Of a stretch of 64,000 nucleotides of DNA, positions 45,329-54,995 are shown in pieces. The stretch lies in the NCBI GenBank assembly GCA_023896275.1, contig MLDA01000003.1:1-64000 (forward strand), given 5' to 3'. The DNA is from Kocuria rosea subsp. polaris (lineage in GTDB: Bacteria; Actinomycetota; Actinomycetes; Actinomycetales; Micrococcaceae). Each line of letters opens with the position of its first letter. The stretch's first letter is position 1. Below the pieces are notes generated by a model, which made no database searches, had not been told where the DNA came from, and saw only the letters and a list, made by a program, of their open reading frames with translations. A program made the position numbers and the translations under genes.

Positions 45329-45493
45329 TCACGTGCCCTGCCGGTAGCGGGCGTACCCCATGAACGCCAGCCCGGCGACGATCAGCCCCCAGCCGGGCCC
45401 GGGCCACTGGGGCACCGCCAGCAGGAACGCGCCGGCGACGAGCAGCAGGACCGCGATCATGAACCACGGGCTGCGCAGGAACTCGATGTTCAT
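45329..45493 (-). CDS. Small membrane protein (54 aa)
   Basis: 54 residues, MNIEFLRSPWFM..., with GAGGTG before the ATG, beginning ten bases after the response-regulator stop. Two hydrophobic segments (about 10-27 and 34-47) separated by the turn QWPGPGWG and ending YARYRQGT. The PQWPGPGWGLIVAGLAF layout resembles short transmembrane proteins of the TIGR02611/PGPGW type, which contain a PGPGW motif; this is recognition from memory. Probably co-transcribed with the two-component system. Confidence 0.7.
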   Translation of the reverse strand: MNIEFLRSPWFMIAVLLLVAGAFLLAVPQWPGPGWGLIVAGLAFMGYARYRQGT

Positions 45494-45502
45494 CGCCGCA
45501 CC

Positions 45503-46210
45503 TCAGTAATCCAGGCCCTGGCTCGGGATCACGAGACCCGTCTCGTAGGCGTAAACAACGGCCTGCACGCGGTCGCGCAGGTGCAGCTTGGTCAGGATCC
45601 GGCGCACGTGCGTCTTCACCGTGGCCTCCGAGAGGAAGAACCGGTGCGCGATCTCCGCGTTGGAGAGGCCCTCGGAGATCGCCTCGAGCACCTCGCGCTC
45701 GCGCGGGGTCAGGTCGGCCAGCAGCGGGTCCTCGGCCCGCTCCGCCGCGGACGAGGACGGCGCCCCCGCCTCGCCGGTCGCGGGGCGCACGTAGGTCTCC
45801 AGCAGGCGCTGCGTCACGCGCGGGGCGACGACGGCGTCGCCGCTGGCCACGAGCTGCACCGCGTGCACGAGCTCCTCGGGCGCAACGTCCTTGAGCAGGA
45901 AGGCTGAGGCACCCGCCCGCAGGCCGTCGAACGCGTACTCGTCGAGGTCGAAAGTCGTCAGGATGATCACGCGCGTCCCCGGGTGCGCGGCGGTGATTCG
46001 GCGGGTCGCCTCGATCCCGTCCATGCGCGGCATGCGCACGTCCATGAGCACGACGTCCGGCGCGAGCCGCTCGGTCTGCTCGACCGCCTCGATCCCGTCG
46101 GAGGCTTCGCCGCAGACCTCCATGGCCTCCTCGGCCTCGAGGATCAGCGAAAACCCCATGCGCAGCAGCGGCTGGTCATCGACCAGCAGCACCTTCGTCT
46201 TCTCCGTCAT
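45503..46210 (-). CDS. NarL/LuxR-type response regulator
   Basis: 235 residues. Receiver domain (1-120) with DD near residue 11, the phospho-acceptor aspartate in [14 protein letters not shown] and lysine in LLKDVAPEE, then a LuxR helix-turn-helix (about 165-225: [35 protein letters not shown]). The start overlaps the stop of the histidine kinase (ATGA), so they form a two-component pair. Confidence 0.93.
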   Translation of the reverse strand: MTEKTKVLLVDDQPLLRMGFSLILEAEEAMEVCGEASDGIEAVEQTERLAPDVVLMDVRMPRMDGIEATRRITAAHPGTRVIILTTFDLDEYAFDGLRAGASAFLLKDVAPEELVHAVQLVASGDAVVAPRVTQRLLETYVRPATGEAGAPSSSAAERAEDPLLADLTPREREVLEAISEGLSNAEIAHRFFLSEATVKTHVRRILTKLHLRDRVQAVVYAYETGLVIPSQGLDY

Positions 46211-47553
46211 CGTCCGTCCTCCCCCATCTCTGCTTCGATACTCCCACTCCCGGGCGCTTGCGGCGAGGCGGGCTCCGAGTCCCCGCCCCCGGCGGAGTGA
46301 CTCTGCCCGTTCACGTGCAGGCGCGCGTCGACGACCCAGCCGCCGGTGGGCGCCGGCCCGGCGACGAATTCGCCGTCATAGATCGCCACGCGCTCGGCGA
46401 TCCCCTTCAGGCCCTGGCCGCTCCCGACGGGCGGCGTCGCGCCCCGGCCGTCGTCGGTGATGCGCAGGGCGATCTCGCCGTCGACCACCGTGCAGTCGAC
46501 GGCGACCCGGCGCACCCCGCGCCCGTAGCGCAGCACGTTGGTCAGGGACTCCTGGATGATCCGGTAGACGGTCAGGCGCAGGCCGGCATCCTCGGGCAGC
46601 GGCGCCCCGGTATGGGTGTAGGTCAACGGCAGCCCGGCGACCCGGAACCCCTCGAGCAGCTCCGTCAGCGAGGAGCTCGCCGGCTGGGGCGCGAGCGGGG
46701 CCTGGGAGCCGTCGCGCAGTACGCCGATCACGCGCCGCATGTCGCGCAACGCTGACCGGCCGGTGATCGAGAGCTCGCGCAGGACGCCCTGTGCGCGGTC
46801 GGGATCCCGGCGCATCACGACGCCGGCGCCGTCGGAGAGCGCGATCATGACCGAGAGCGAGTGCGCGACGACGTCGTGCATCTCGCGGGCGATGCGGGTG
46901 CGTTCTTCGGTCTGCGCGAGCCGCGAGACGCGCAGCCCCCAGTTGGTCAGCTCCGCCTGGTGCAGGCGGTTGCTGCGCACGGCGGATCCGATGCCGGTCG
47001 AGATGAGGTTCGCGGCGAGCAGGATCACGGCGGCGACCACGAGCGCCGTTGTGCCCTCCCCGACGTCCAGGCCGGCGTGGGGGTCGTGGCGGGACCCCTG
47101 CAGGTGTGGCACGACCCAGAGCGCCATCATCAACACCTGGGCGGCGCACATGAGCACTGCGATGGCGAGCATCCGGCGCGAAGAGTACTTCGTGGCCGCC
47201 GTGTACAGCGCGAACCAGAGGCCCGTACTCAGGACCCCGTGGAAGGGGTCGACGATCATGAACGCAAGCGTCGTGAGGCCGATGATGGAGAGGACGACGA
47301 AGGGGGCACGGCGCCGGAACCAGAGCGTGACGGCGATGCCGAGGATCACGGCCAGAGGCCAGAGCGAATGCGCGTCGGCGACCATGACAAGCGCGATCGC
47401 GTTGGAGAGCAGGTAGGCCGCCACAACCAGGCCGTCGCCGATCCGGGGGTGCCGGTGCAGGTACCGCCGCACGGGCCCCCGCCGGCGCTCGGCGAGCTCG
47501 GCGAAGCTGACCCGCACCGATTCGGCGGTCCCGCGCGCGGGGCTGTGGTCCAT
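46207..47553 (-). CDS. NarL-type sensor histidine kinase
   Basis: 448 residues. Five to six membrane segments between about 40 and 200, a HisKA_3 dimerisation helix with the phospho-accepting histidine (RIAREMHDVVAHSLSVM) and an HATPase domain (QESLTNVLRYGRG N-box, ITDDGRGATPP G1, GQGLKGIAERV G2). No extracellular sensor domain of note, as in kinases that sense membrane or transporter state. Downstream of an ABC-2 transporter operon that it may control. Confidence 0.92.
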   Translation of the reverse strand: MDHSPARGTAESVRVSFAELAERRRGPVRRYLHRHPRIGDGLVVAAYLLSNAIALVMVADAHSLWPLAVILGIAVTLWFRRRAPFVVLSIIGLTTLAFMIVDPFHGVLSTGLWFALYTAATKYSSRRMLAIAVLMCAAQVLMMALWVVPHLQGSRHDPHAGLDVGEGTTALVVAAVILLAANLISTGIGSAVRSNRLHQAELTNWGLRVSRLAQTEERTRIAREMHDVVAHSLSVMIALSDGAGVVMRRDPDRAQGVLRELSITGRSALRDMRRVIGVLRDGSQAPLAPQPASSSLTELLEGFRVAGLPLTYTHTGAPLPEDAGLRLTVYRIIQESLTNVLRYGRGVRRVAVDCTVVDGEIALRITDDGRGATPPVGSGQGLKGIAERVAIYDGEFVAGPAPTGGWVVDARLHVNGQSHSAGGGDSEPASPQAPGSGSIEAEMGEDGR

Positions 47554-47591
47554 AGCACGATCCTACCGCGAAAACACAGGGTGTTTGGAAT

Positions 47592-47640
47592 AAAAAAGGC
47601 GTTCGCCGGGGCAGCCGTTCGTTTCTGCCCCGGCGAACGC
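47592..47640 (-). terminator. Intrinsic terminator after the ABC-2 permease gene
   Basis: Minus-strand 16-bp perfect stem (arms 47640-47625 and 47614-47599) with a 10-base loop, followed by CTTTTTTA (U-run 47597-47592). It begins four bases after the permease stop and separates the ABC operon from the kinase gene. Confidence 0.9.
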
Positions 47641-47643
47641 GGT

Positions 47644-48519
47644 CTAGATGTCGCGGTGGCGCAGGAGCGCGCCCGCCGCGAGGATCGGTAGGAGCGTCCA
47701 GCCACCAAGGGTGAGCCAGCCCTGCCAGGGCTCGAGCGGCGGCTGCATGCCCATCGCCTCGGCTTCGGCCGGGTCAAGTCCGGTGCCCGAAACCGCCGCG
47801 TACGCCGCGTCCGGCAGGTAGGTCGCCATCGTGTTCAGCAGATCACTGGGGACCATGGTCAGGACCGTCGGCAGCACGAAGAGCAGCGCCGCAAGGATCA
47901 CGATGCCGCCGGCCGCGTTGCGCAGCATGATCCCCAACGCGAGGCCGATCAGCGCCACGGCCGCAAGGTAGGCCGTCGTCGTCCAGAGCCCTTGCAGACT
48001 CTCCGCGTCCCACATCTCGAAGCCCAGTTCGTAGCTCTCAGCGATCGGCCACACCGAAGCGGCCGAAAGCAGGGCGCCGACGATCGTCACGACGGCGACT
48101 GCCACGGCGAGGACGACAATCTTCGCGCCGAGCACACTCAGACGGCGCGGGACAGCGGTGAACGTCGTGCGGGCCATACCCGTCGTGAACTCGCTGCTGC
48201 CAATGATGACGCCGAGCGAGCCGACGATCAGTTGCGCGAAGCCGACGCCGGCGAACACCGTCATGGCGGCCGTCATGGTCGGAATTCCGGCCATCTCAGG
48301 GTCATCAGCGGCCAGCTCGGACATGCTGCCAGTCAGGAAGGCCATGAGGACGGCAAGGCCGACCATCACGACGATCGTGCAGAGCATCAGGACCAACGGC
48401 GAAGGGATCGTGAAGAGCTTGAGAGTCTCCGAGCGCACCACGCGCAGGAAACTCGTTGGGTGCGCCACGCCGCGCCCGCGGTCGCGGTTCCGCAGCGGCT
48501 TGTCGGCGGTGACGGTCAT
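47644..48519 (-). CDS. ABC-2-type transporter permease
   Basis: 291 residues with about six membrane segments (for example VLMLCTIVVMVGLAVLMAFL and IVVLAVAVAVVTIVGALL). The layout is that of single-gene ABC-2 permeases (NatB/LiaR-controlled type). It overlaps the ATPase gene stop by four bases. Partner of the ATP-binding subunit at 48516; the exported substrate is unknown (antimicrobial peptides, lipids or Na+ in relatives). Confidence 0.85.
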   Translation of the reverse strand: MTVTADKPLRNRDRGRGVAHPTSFLRVVRSETLKLFTIPSPLVLMLCTIVVMVGLAVLMAFLTGSMSELAADDPEMAGIPTMTAAMTVFAGVGFAQLIVGSLGVIIGSSEFTTGMARTTFTAVPRRLSVLGAKIVVLAVAVAVVTIVGALLSAASVWPIAESYELGFEMWDAESLQGLWTTTAYLAAVALIGLALGIMLRNAAGGIVILAALLFVLPTVLTMVPSDLLNTMATYLPDAAYAAVSGTGLDPAEAEAMGMQPPLEPWQGWLTLGGWTLLPILAAGALLRHRDI

Positions 48520-49427
48520 GCGATCCCTCCGGAGACGTACTCGACCTCGGACTTGGTCAGTTCCATGTAGGCGTCCTCCAGACTGGAGGAGCGCGGGGTG
48601 AGCTCGTAGATCAGGATCCGGGCCTCGAGCGCCGCGGCGGCGATCTCGCGTGGCGGCAGGCCCACGACCTCAAGGGTGTTGGGCGCGGTCACGGTGCAAC
48701 GCACGCCGTCGGCGGCGAGCGTGCGCAAGAGCGCCTCAACGTCGTCGGTGCGCACGAGCGAGAGTTGCTCCTCCGTGGAGGCGAGGACGTCCTCGATGCT
48801 GGCGTCGGCAAGGATACGCCCCCGGCCGATAACGATCAGGTGGTGGGCCGTCTGGGCCATCTCGCTCATCAGGTGGGAGGACAGGAAGACCGTCCGCCCC
48901 TCGGAGGCGAGGTGGCGGGCGAGGTTGCGCACCCACAGCACACCCTCGGGGTCGAGCCCGTTGACCGGCTCGTCGAGGATCAGCGTCTGCGGGTCGCCGA
49001 GCAGCGCGGCCGCGATGCCGAGGCGCTGACCCATGCCGAGCGAGAACCCGCCGACGCGCTTGCTGGCCACCGACCCGAGGCCGGTCAGCTCGATCACCTC
49101 GTCGACGCGCTTGGTCGAAATGCCGTGCGTCGCGGCGATCACGCGCAGGTGGTTCCGCGCGCTGCGGGACTTGTGCACGCCCTTGGCCTCGAGCAGAGCA
49201 GCCGCGACGCCCAGCGGGGCCGCGTGCTGCGCGAGCCGCTTGCCGCCCACAGTAGCCGTGCCGCTCGAGGGAGTGTCGAGACCCATGATCATCCGCATGG
49301 TCGTCGACTTGCCCGCGCCGTTCGGCCCGAGGAACCCGGTCACGAGGCCGGGCCGGACGGTGAAAGTCACGTTGTCGACGGCGCGCTTGCTGCCGTAGTC
49401 CTTGGTGAGCCCGTGTACTTCGATCAT
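48516..49427 (-). CDS. ABC transporter ATP-binding protein
   Basis: 303 residues. Walker A GPNGAGKSTT, signature FSLGMGQRLGIAAALLG, Walker B LILDEPVNGLDPEG and the H-loop SSHLMSEM. Belongs to the drug/antimicrobial-peptide export ATPases (CcmA/NatA-like) with a C-terminal extension of about 90 residues. The ATG at 49427 follows GGAGAGC; a GTG three codons upstream is less likely. First gene of the ABC-2 pair. Confidence 0.9.
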   Translation of the reverse strand: MIEVHGLTKDYGSKRAVDNVTFTVRPGLVTGFLGPNGAGKSTTMRMIMGLDTPSSGTATVGGKRLAQHAAPLGVAAALLEAKGVHKSRSARNHLRVIAATHGISTKRVDEVIELTGLGSVASKRVGGFSLGMGQRLGIAAALLGDPQTLILDEPVNGLDPEGVLWVRNLARHLASEGRTVFLSSHLMSEMAQTAHHLIVIGRGRILADASIEDVLASTEEQLSLVRTDDVEALLRTLAADGVRCTVTAPNTLEVVGLPPREIAAAALEARILIYELTPRSSSLEDAYMELTKSEVEYVSGGIA

Positions 49428-49505
49428 GCTCTCCACCCTAGGCGCGAGGTGTTTCGCGCGCGCCGCCCTTCCGGATGATCTTTCGCCCCCGCCGGCCGGC
49501 TCGCC

Positions 49506-51080
49506 TCAGCCCTGAGGAGGATGCGCGTCCGCGATCGCGGCGCGCGCGGCGAGGTGACCAGCCATGCCGTGCACGGCCGGCCCGGGCGCCGCCGAACTCG
49601 AGGCGAGGTAGACACCCGGCACGGGCGTTCGCCACGGCACCCCCGCCAGCGCGGACCGGGAGGCGGCCGGCCGGGCGAGCATTCCGCGCAGGTCAACGGC
49701 GCCGCCGGTGATGTCCCCGCCGACGAGTGCGGGGTTTTCACGCTCAAGCTGGCGCGGGCCCTGCACCCACGCACTCACAACGGCGTCCCGGAAGCCGGGA
49801 GCGCTGCGCTCGATCTGCCCGACGACCGCGTCAATGACCGCCGCTTCTCCCCCGATCTCCCCCAGGTCGACGCCGTGCGGGACGTGCGTGTACGCCCAGA
49901 CCACGTGCCGGCCCGCCGGCGCGCGGGCGGGGTCAAAGCGGCTCGGCTGGCTGAGCAGGACGTAGGGGTTCGCCGGATCGAAGCGCCGGCGCGAGGCGCG
50001 CTCCCCCGCGACGATCTCGGCCGCGGACCCGCCGAGGTGCACTGTCCCGGCCGCCGCCAGCCGGGGGTCAGCCCACGGGGCCGGGGCGTCGGTGAGCAGG
50101 TGCACCACGGCGCTGCCGGGCCCCCGGCGGGTGTTCCGGAGGGCGGCGCGGTACCGCTCGGGCATCCGGGCCACGGCGGAGGCGACGTGTTCGGCGGAGG
50201 TCGCAAAGAGCACGATCGGCTCGTCGAGCTCGGCCCGGTCGGCGACCGTGTGCCCGAGTTCAAGCCACGCACGAGGGCGGCCGTTCGCTCGGGTGCGGGC
50301 TGCCTGGGCGGCGGGTCCGCCGGCCCCGTACCGCGTGTCGGCCAGCGCATCGTCGATCATGGCCGCGAGTGCCGCGGTGATCGCCCCGGATCCACCCTTC
50401 GGGATGGGCCAGCCGTGGTGGGCGAGCGCGCCGAGGAACAGCCCGGCCCCCTGGGCCGCGGGCCCATATGAACCACCGGGCATATGTGCACGCAGTCCGG
50501 CGAGGACCGCCGATACCGCCTCCGGCATATATTGGCCAGGCAGACCCGAACCCGCCATCGTGCTGCCCGCGGCGGCCGCGAGTGTGGCGACGCCGAGGCG
50601 CGCGGCCGCCGTCGTGCCGGAGTACGTCAGCGAGACCAGCGCGGGCGGCACCGGCAGCAGCGGCCGCAGCAGCAGCTCACCCAGCGCCACTCCACGATGA
50701 GCGAGCGGTCCGATGAGGCGCCGGTATGCGGCCGCGTCAGCGCGTGAGTGCTGCTCGAGGCCGGCGAGCGTGCGTTCAAGCGAGCGCCAGATCAGGGCGG
50801 GCTCGCCCCCGGGCAGCGGATGCGCGAAGGACAGGTCCGGGACGGCGAAGTCGACGGCGTCGGCGAGGCCGATCGCGCGGAAGAACGGGGAGACCAGTGC
50901 GGTCGGATGCACGGCCGAGCCCGTGTCGTACAGCGCGCCGTCCACGCGGATCGTGGACGCGGCGCCGCCGAGGTGATCGGCGGCCTCGTAGACACGCACG
51001 CTCAGCCCGGCGCGCGCCAACGTCAGGGCGGCGGAGAGGCCGTTGGGTCCCGATCCGACGACGGCGGCATCCGCGGTCAC
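49506..51080 (-). CDS. FAD-dependent oxidoreductase, phytoene desaturase-like
   Basis: 524 residues from a GTG at 51080 that overlaps the stop of the preceding gene (GTGA). N-terminal FAD dinucleotide motif AAVVGSGPNGLSAALTLARAG ending in YEAADHLGG, and the C-terminal GVYLASSSAAPGPAVHGMAG flavin-binding segment typical of the amine oxidase/phytoene desaturase superfamily. No carotenoid genes are adjacent. Substrate is unknown; coupling to a membrane glycosyltransferase suggests an envelope or lipid-related role (inference). Confidence 0.82.
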   Translation of the reverse strand: MTADAAVVGSGPNGLSAALTLARAGLSVRVYEAADHLGGAASTIRVDGALYDTGSAVHPTALVSPFFRAIGLADAVDFAVPDLSFAHPLPGGEPALIWRSLERTLAGLEQHSRADAAAYRRLIGPLAHRGVALGELLLRPLLPVPPALVSLTYSGTTAAARLGVATLAAAAGSTMAGSGLPGQYMPEAVSAVLAGLRAHMPGGSYGPAAQGAGLFLGALAHHGWPIPKGGSGAITAALAAMIDDALADTRYGAGGPAAQAARTRANGRPRAWLELGHTVADRAELDEPIVLFATSAEHVASAVARMPERYRAALRNTRRGPGSAVVHLLTDAPAPWADPRLAAAGTVHLGGSAAEIVAGERASRRRFDPANPYVLLSQPSRFDPARAPAGRHVVWAYTHVPHGVDLGEIGGEAAVIDAVVGQIERSAPGFRDAVVSAWVQGPRQLERENPALVGGDITGGAVDLRGMLARPAASRSALAGVPWRTPVPGVYLASSSAAPGPAVHGMAGHLAARAAIADAHPPQG

Positions 51081-52531
51081 GATTCGTGCGACCCATCTCC
51101 CCGGCGGGAGGTCGCGGCACGCATGAGCCTCGACCGCAGGTGCTCGAGCCAGGCCGCGTCCTCGGCGCCGGCGAAGGGGCCGCCGGTCGGATCGTCCTGG
51201 CCCACGCGCCGCACGGGGTCCGCGTGCGGGTCCCACATGCTGTGCACCACGCGGCCCATCAGATAGAGAACCATGCCCATGTGGGCGAACACGGCGAGCA
51301 CGTAGGCGGCCGGGGCCAGCGCGTGCTGCGCGTCCAGGTCCGCGGTCATCTGGTAGAGGAACGCCCAGATCGCGAAGAAGTGCAGGACCTCGACGAGCTG
51401 CCACGCCAGGAAGTCCCGCCACCTAGGCCAAGCCAGGGCGACGAGCGGGATCAGCCAGATCACGAACTGCGGCGAGTAGACCTTGTTGAAGAGGACAAAG
51501 GACGCCACGATCAGGAACACGAGCTGGATGAGGCGGGGGCGCTGCGGGGCGACGACCCCGAGGACAGCGATGCCCACGCAACAGAGGAGGAACGCGAGAA
51601 ACCCGGCCGTGTTGATGGTCTCCGAGCTCAGCCCTTCGGCCCCGACCGCGTCAGCGATCGTGTTCCAGGCGTGCCAGAGCGAGGACCAGCCGGCCTCGCG
51701 CTCACGTGTGAACGTCCAGAAGACCTTCCAGCCCTCGAAGCTCACGAGCATGGCTGGCAGGTTCACGGCGATCCACGCACCGGCGGCCGCGGCCGTCGTC
51801 GTGCCGAACGCGCGCCAGCGTCCCGTGCGCAGGGCGAGGACGAGGACGGCCCCGAGGAACAGAATGGGGAAGAGTTTGGTGGCCGTGCCGACGCCGATGA
51901 GCACCCCGGCGAGCACGGTCCGCTTCCGGGAGAACGCGAGCACCGCGCCGGCCAGCGCGGCGACGGCCCACATGTCCCAGTTGATCGTCGAGGCCAGGAT
52001 CATGCCTGGCGCGATCGCGACCATTGCCGCGTCCCAGGGGCGCCGCCCGGCGGACCGGGAGGTCATGAGCACGACGGCGACCCACAGCGCCGCGATCAGC
52101 AGCACGTTGAGGTCGAAGTACGCGAGTGAGCGGTTGTAATCACCCGGGACGATCGGCAGCGCCGTGATCGAGGCGACGAACGACATCAGCACCGGGTACT
52201 CGAAATTGGCGCCCGCGACGAACGGTGCGAACGGGTTCTCGGCGAACCCGCGGGCGTGGAAGAGCGGCGGCAGATCCGAGTAGCAGGCCCACACGTAGGG
52301 GTTCACGCCGCCCCAACCGCCCACGCGGCACGCGTTCTTGGCCGCGACGGCGGCGAGGGCGGCGATGATCGTCAGCGCGACGAGCACGCGCTCAACGGTG
52401 AAGAAGCCCGGCGGGGTGCGACCGGGCTCGGTGTGCCGGCCGAGCGGTCCGCCGAGCACCTCGGTGAAGCGGCGCAGGAGCGGGTCCTCGCGCGACGGGA
52501 CCGTGATGCGCTTCGGCGTTCGTGGGGCCAT
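51077..52531 (-). CDS. GT87-like membrane glycosyltransferase (DUF2029 type)
   Basis: 484 residues with about ten membrane segments. Typical features of GT-C/GT87 polyprenyl-phosphate-dependent mannosyl/arabinosyl transferases: GANFEYPVLM (acidic loop after helix 1), LAYFDLNVLL, ATKLFPILFLGAVL, and FVLFNKVYSPQFVIW. It would add sugars to lipomannan- or arabinan-like envelope glycans on the outer face of the membrane. The start at 52531 has an AGGGTG site. Overlaps the FAD oxidoreductase by four bases. Confidence 0.82.
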   Translation of the reverse strand: MAPRTPKRITVPSREDPLLRRFTEVLGGPLGRHTEPGRTPPGFFTVERVLVALTIIAALAAVAAKNACRVGGWGGVNPYVWACYSDLPPLFHARGFAENPFAPFVAGANFEYPVLMSFVASITALPIVPGDYNRSLAYFDLNVLLIAALWVAVVLMTSRSAGRRPWDAAMVAIAPGMILASTINWDMWAVAALAGAVLAFSRKRTVLAGVLIGVGTATKLFPILFLGAVLVLALRTGRWRAFGTTTAAAAGAWIAVNLPAMLVSFEGWKVFWTFTREREAGWSSLWHAWNTIADAVGAEGLSSETINTAGFLAFLLCCVGIAVLGVVAPQRPRLIQLVFLIVASFVLFNKVYSPQFVIWLIPLVALAWPRWRDFLAWQLVEVLHFFAIWAFLYQMTADLDAQHALAPAAYVLAVFAHMGMVLYLMGRVVHSMWDPHADPVRRVGQDDPTGGPFAGAEDAAWLEHLRSRLMRAATSRRGDGSHES

Positions 52532-52587
52532 GCAAGACACCCTAGCGCCCGGGCGCCGCACGCGGGAAAGCGCCGGCGGCCGCGGCG

Positions 52588-53550
52588 TCAGCGGTGGGTG
52601 CGCGCCAGGTCTCCGGCGCCGACCAGGCCGGCAGCGGCACCCAGCTGCGCGCGGGCCACCCGGGCGAAGGGCCGGTACCCGCGGCCGCTGAGCGATTTGC
52701 GGTAGCTCGCCTCCGCGGTCTCGATGAGCGCGGGCGAGGCCGAGCCGAGGCCGCCGCCGATCACGAAGACTCCGGGGTCTAGGACAGCGGCGAGGTTGGC
52801 CAGTCCGAGGCCGAGCCACTCACCCATCTCGACGATGAGGTCCGTGCAGGCCGGATCTCCCTCGGCCGCCAGTGCGGTCACGAGGGCGCCCGTAACGAGA
52901 TCCGGGTCATCCTTGACGGCGGCCCGCAGGGCGTGCGCGACGGGCGACTTGGCGGCGACGAGCCCTCGGCCCTCGCGGCCGAGCGCGTTGCCGGAGGCGT
53001 ACTGCTCCCAACAGCCGCGGTTTCCGCACGCGCAGCGGTGGCCGCCGGGCACGATGCTCTGGTGTCCAAACTCCCCGGCGACGCCGAACCGGCCGCGGCG
53101 CAATGCGCCGCCGATGACGATTGCCCCGCCGATCCCGGTGCCGAGCGTCAGGCAGACGACGTGACTCTCGCCGCGCGCCGCGCCGAACCGGTACTCCGCC
53201 CAGGCGGCCGCGTCGGCGTCGTTCGTGAGCATGACCGGGCGGGAGAGCGCCTCCTCGAGGCGGGCCTGCAACGGCTCGTTGCGCCACGCGAGGTGCGGGC
53301 TGAAGAGCACCTCGCTGCCGTCGAGGTTCATCCACCCGGCCGCACCCACTCCGACGGGGGCGTCAGGGGCGTCGGCGCCCAGCTCGCGGACGACATCGAC
53401 GACGGCGGCCTCGACCGCGACGGCGTCGTGGCGCGGGGTCTCGCGGCGGACCTCGCGCACGACCCGGCCGTCGTGGTCGATGAGTCCGGCGGCGATCTTG
53501 GTGCCGCCGATGTCGATGCCGATCGCCGGCTCGGGTGCGTGCTCAGACAT
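52588..53550 (-). CDS. ROK-family sugar kinase (glucokinase-like)
   Basis: 320 residues. ATP motif AIGIDIGGTKIAAGLI, the catalytic aspartate in LTNDADAAAWAEY, LGTGIGGAIV, the ROK zinc site GHRCACGNRGCWEQYASG and FVIGGGLGSASP. Phosphorylates glucose or a related hexose. A 56-bp gap separates it from the GT87-like gene on the same strand. No DNA-binding domain, so it is an enzyme rather than a ROK repressor. Confidence 0.9.
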   Translation of the reverse strand: MSEHAPEPAIGIDIGGTKIAAGLIDHDGRVVREVRRETPRHDAVAVEAAVVDVVRELGADAPDAPVGVGAAGWMNLDGSEVLFSPHLAWRNEPLQARLEEALSRPVMLTNDADAAAWAEYRFGAARGESHVVCLTLGTGIGGAIVIGGALRRGRFGVAGEFGHQSIVPGGHRCACGNRGCWEQYASGNALGREGRGLVAAKSPVAHALRAAVKDDPDLVTGALVTALAAEGDPACTDLIVEMGEWLGLGLANLAAVLDPGVFVIGGGLGSASPALIETAEASYRKSLSGRGYRPFARVARAQLGAAAGLVGAGDLARTHR

Positions 53551-53713
53551 GCGGTCCAGCGTAACCGTCGTGGCCGCACGGGCGCGCGCGGGAATACCCG
53601 GGCGGCTGCGTCACTTAGACTCGTAGGAGTTTTGCCGCGCCCTCCGTTCTGCGATGCGCGGCCGCTTCCGCGTGAAGATGATCCCCGCAGTACATGAGTT
53701 TCTAGGAGTCGAG

Positions 53714-54811
53714 TTGTCGGGTAACCCCATCCGGGTCGCAATCGTAGGCGTGGGCAACTGCGCCGCTTCGCTGGTTCAAGGCGTCGAGTACTACAAGGAC
53801 GCCGCGCCGGAGAGCACCGTGCCCGGCCTGATGCACGTGCAGTTCGGCGACTACCACGTCAACGACGTCAAGTTTGCGGCGGCGTTCGACGTCGACGGCA
53901 AGAAGGTCGGCATGGACCTGGCCGACGCCATCGGCGCGTCCGAGAACAACACGATCAAGATCGCCGACGTGCCCGTGACCGGCGTCAACGTGCAGCGCGG
54001 CCCGACCCTCGACGGCCTGGGCAAGTACTACAGCGAGACGATCGACGAATCCGCGGCGGAACCGGTCGACGTCGTGCAGGCCCTTAAGGATGCCCGCGTC
54101 GACGTCATGGTCTGCTACTTGCCGGTCGGTTCGGAGGACGCAGCCAAGTTCTACGCGCAGTGCGCGATCGACGCCGGTGTGGCGTTCGTGAACGCGCTGC
54201 CGGTGTTCATCGCCGGCACCAAGGAGTGGGCGGACAAGTTCACCGCGGCCGGCCTGCCGATCGTCGGCGACGACATCAAGTCCCAGATCGGGGCCACGAT
54301 CACCCACCGCGTGATGGCCAAGCTCTTCGAGGACCGCGGCGTGACCCTGGACCGCACGTACCAGCTCAACGTCGGCGGCAACATGGACTTCAAGAACATG
54401 CTTGAGCGCGAGCGCCTGGAGTCGAAGAAGACGTCCAAGACACAGGCCGTGACGTCCAACCTCAAGGGCGAGCTGGCCGACAAGCTCGACGACCGCAACG
54501 TGCACATCGGCCCGTCCGACTACGTAGCGTGGCTCGACGACCGCAAGTGGGCGTTCGTCCGCCTCGAGGGCCGCAACTTCGGCGACGCCCCGGTCTCGCT
54601 CGAGTACAAGCTGGAGGTCTGGGACTCCCCGAACTCCGCCGGCGTGATCATCGACGCCGTGCGGGCCGCGAAGATCGCGAAGGATCGCGGCATCGGCGGC
54701 CCGATCCTCTCCGCGTCGAGCTACTTCATGAAGTCCCCGCCCGAGCAGTACGACGACGACACCGCGCGCGACAAGGTCGAGGCCTTCATCCGCGGCGACG
54801 TCGAGCGTTAG
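53714..54811 (+). CDS. ino1: Inositol-3-phosphate synthase
   Basis: 365 residues of the short actinobacterial type. NAD-binding motif [22 protein letters not shown], the [17 protein letters not shown] segment, [26 protein letters not shown] and catalytic lysines in [12 protein letters not shown]. Converts glucose-6-phosphate to inositol-3-phosphate for phosphatidylinositol and mycothiol. I chose the TTG at 53714 (AGGAG six bases upstream); further-upstream ATGs would add a non-conserved leader. A predicted start near TAGACT (53614) leaves about 90 nt of leader. Confidence 0.93.
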   Translation: MSGNPIRVAIVGVGNCAASLVQGVEYYKDAAPESTVPGLMHVQFGDYHVNDVKFAAAFDVDGKKVGMDLADAIGASENNTIKIADVPVTGVNVQRGPTLDGLGKYYSETIDESAAEPVDVVQALKDARVDVMVCYLPVGSEDAAKFYAQCAIDAGVAFVNALPVFIAGTKEWADKFTAAGLPIVGDDIKSQIGATITHRVMAKLFEDRGVTLDRTYQLNVGGNMDFKNMLERERLESKKTSKTQAVTSNLKGELADKLDDRNVHIGPSDYVAWLDDRKWAFVRLEGRNFGDAPVSLEYKLEVWDSPNSAGVIIDAVRAAKIAKDRGIGGPILSASSYFMKSPPEQYDDDTARDKVEAFIRGDVER

Positions 54812-54827
54812 GAACCGAACGTTCCCA

Positions 54828-54876
54828 GGCCGGCGCCCAACCCCAAGACTGGGGAGGGCGCCGGCCTTTCGCTTTT
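54828..54876 (+). terminator. Intrinsic terminator after ino1
   Basis: An 11-bp outer stem (GGCCGGCGCCC / GGGCGCCGGCC) encloses an inner CCCC/GGGG stem and is followed by TTTCGCTTTT. It begins 16 bp after the ino1 stop. Confidence 0.85.
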
Positions 54877-54995
54877 GCCGGGGAAAAGCAAGCTCTTCAC
54901 TTCTCGTTCCCGGGCCTGTCACGTCCCCGGCGTAAATTGAGCACTCACGGGACGCGCCGCCGCGTCCGCGTCTCAGCGTCTAGCGAGGGGCCACC

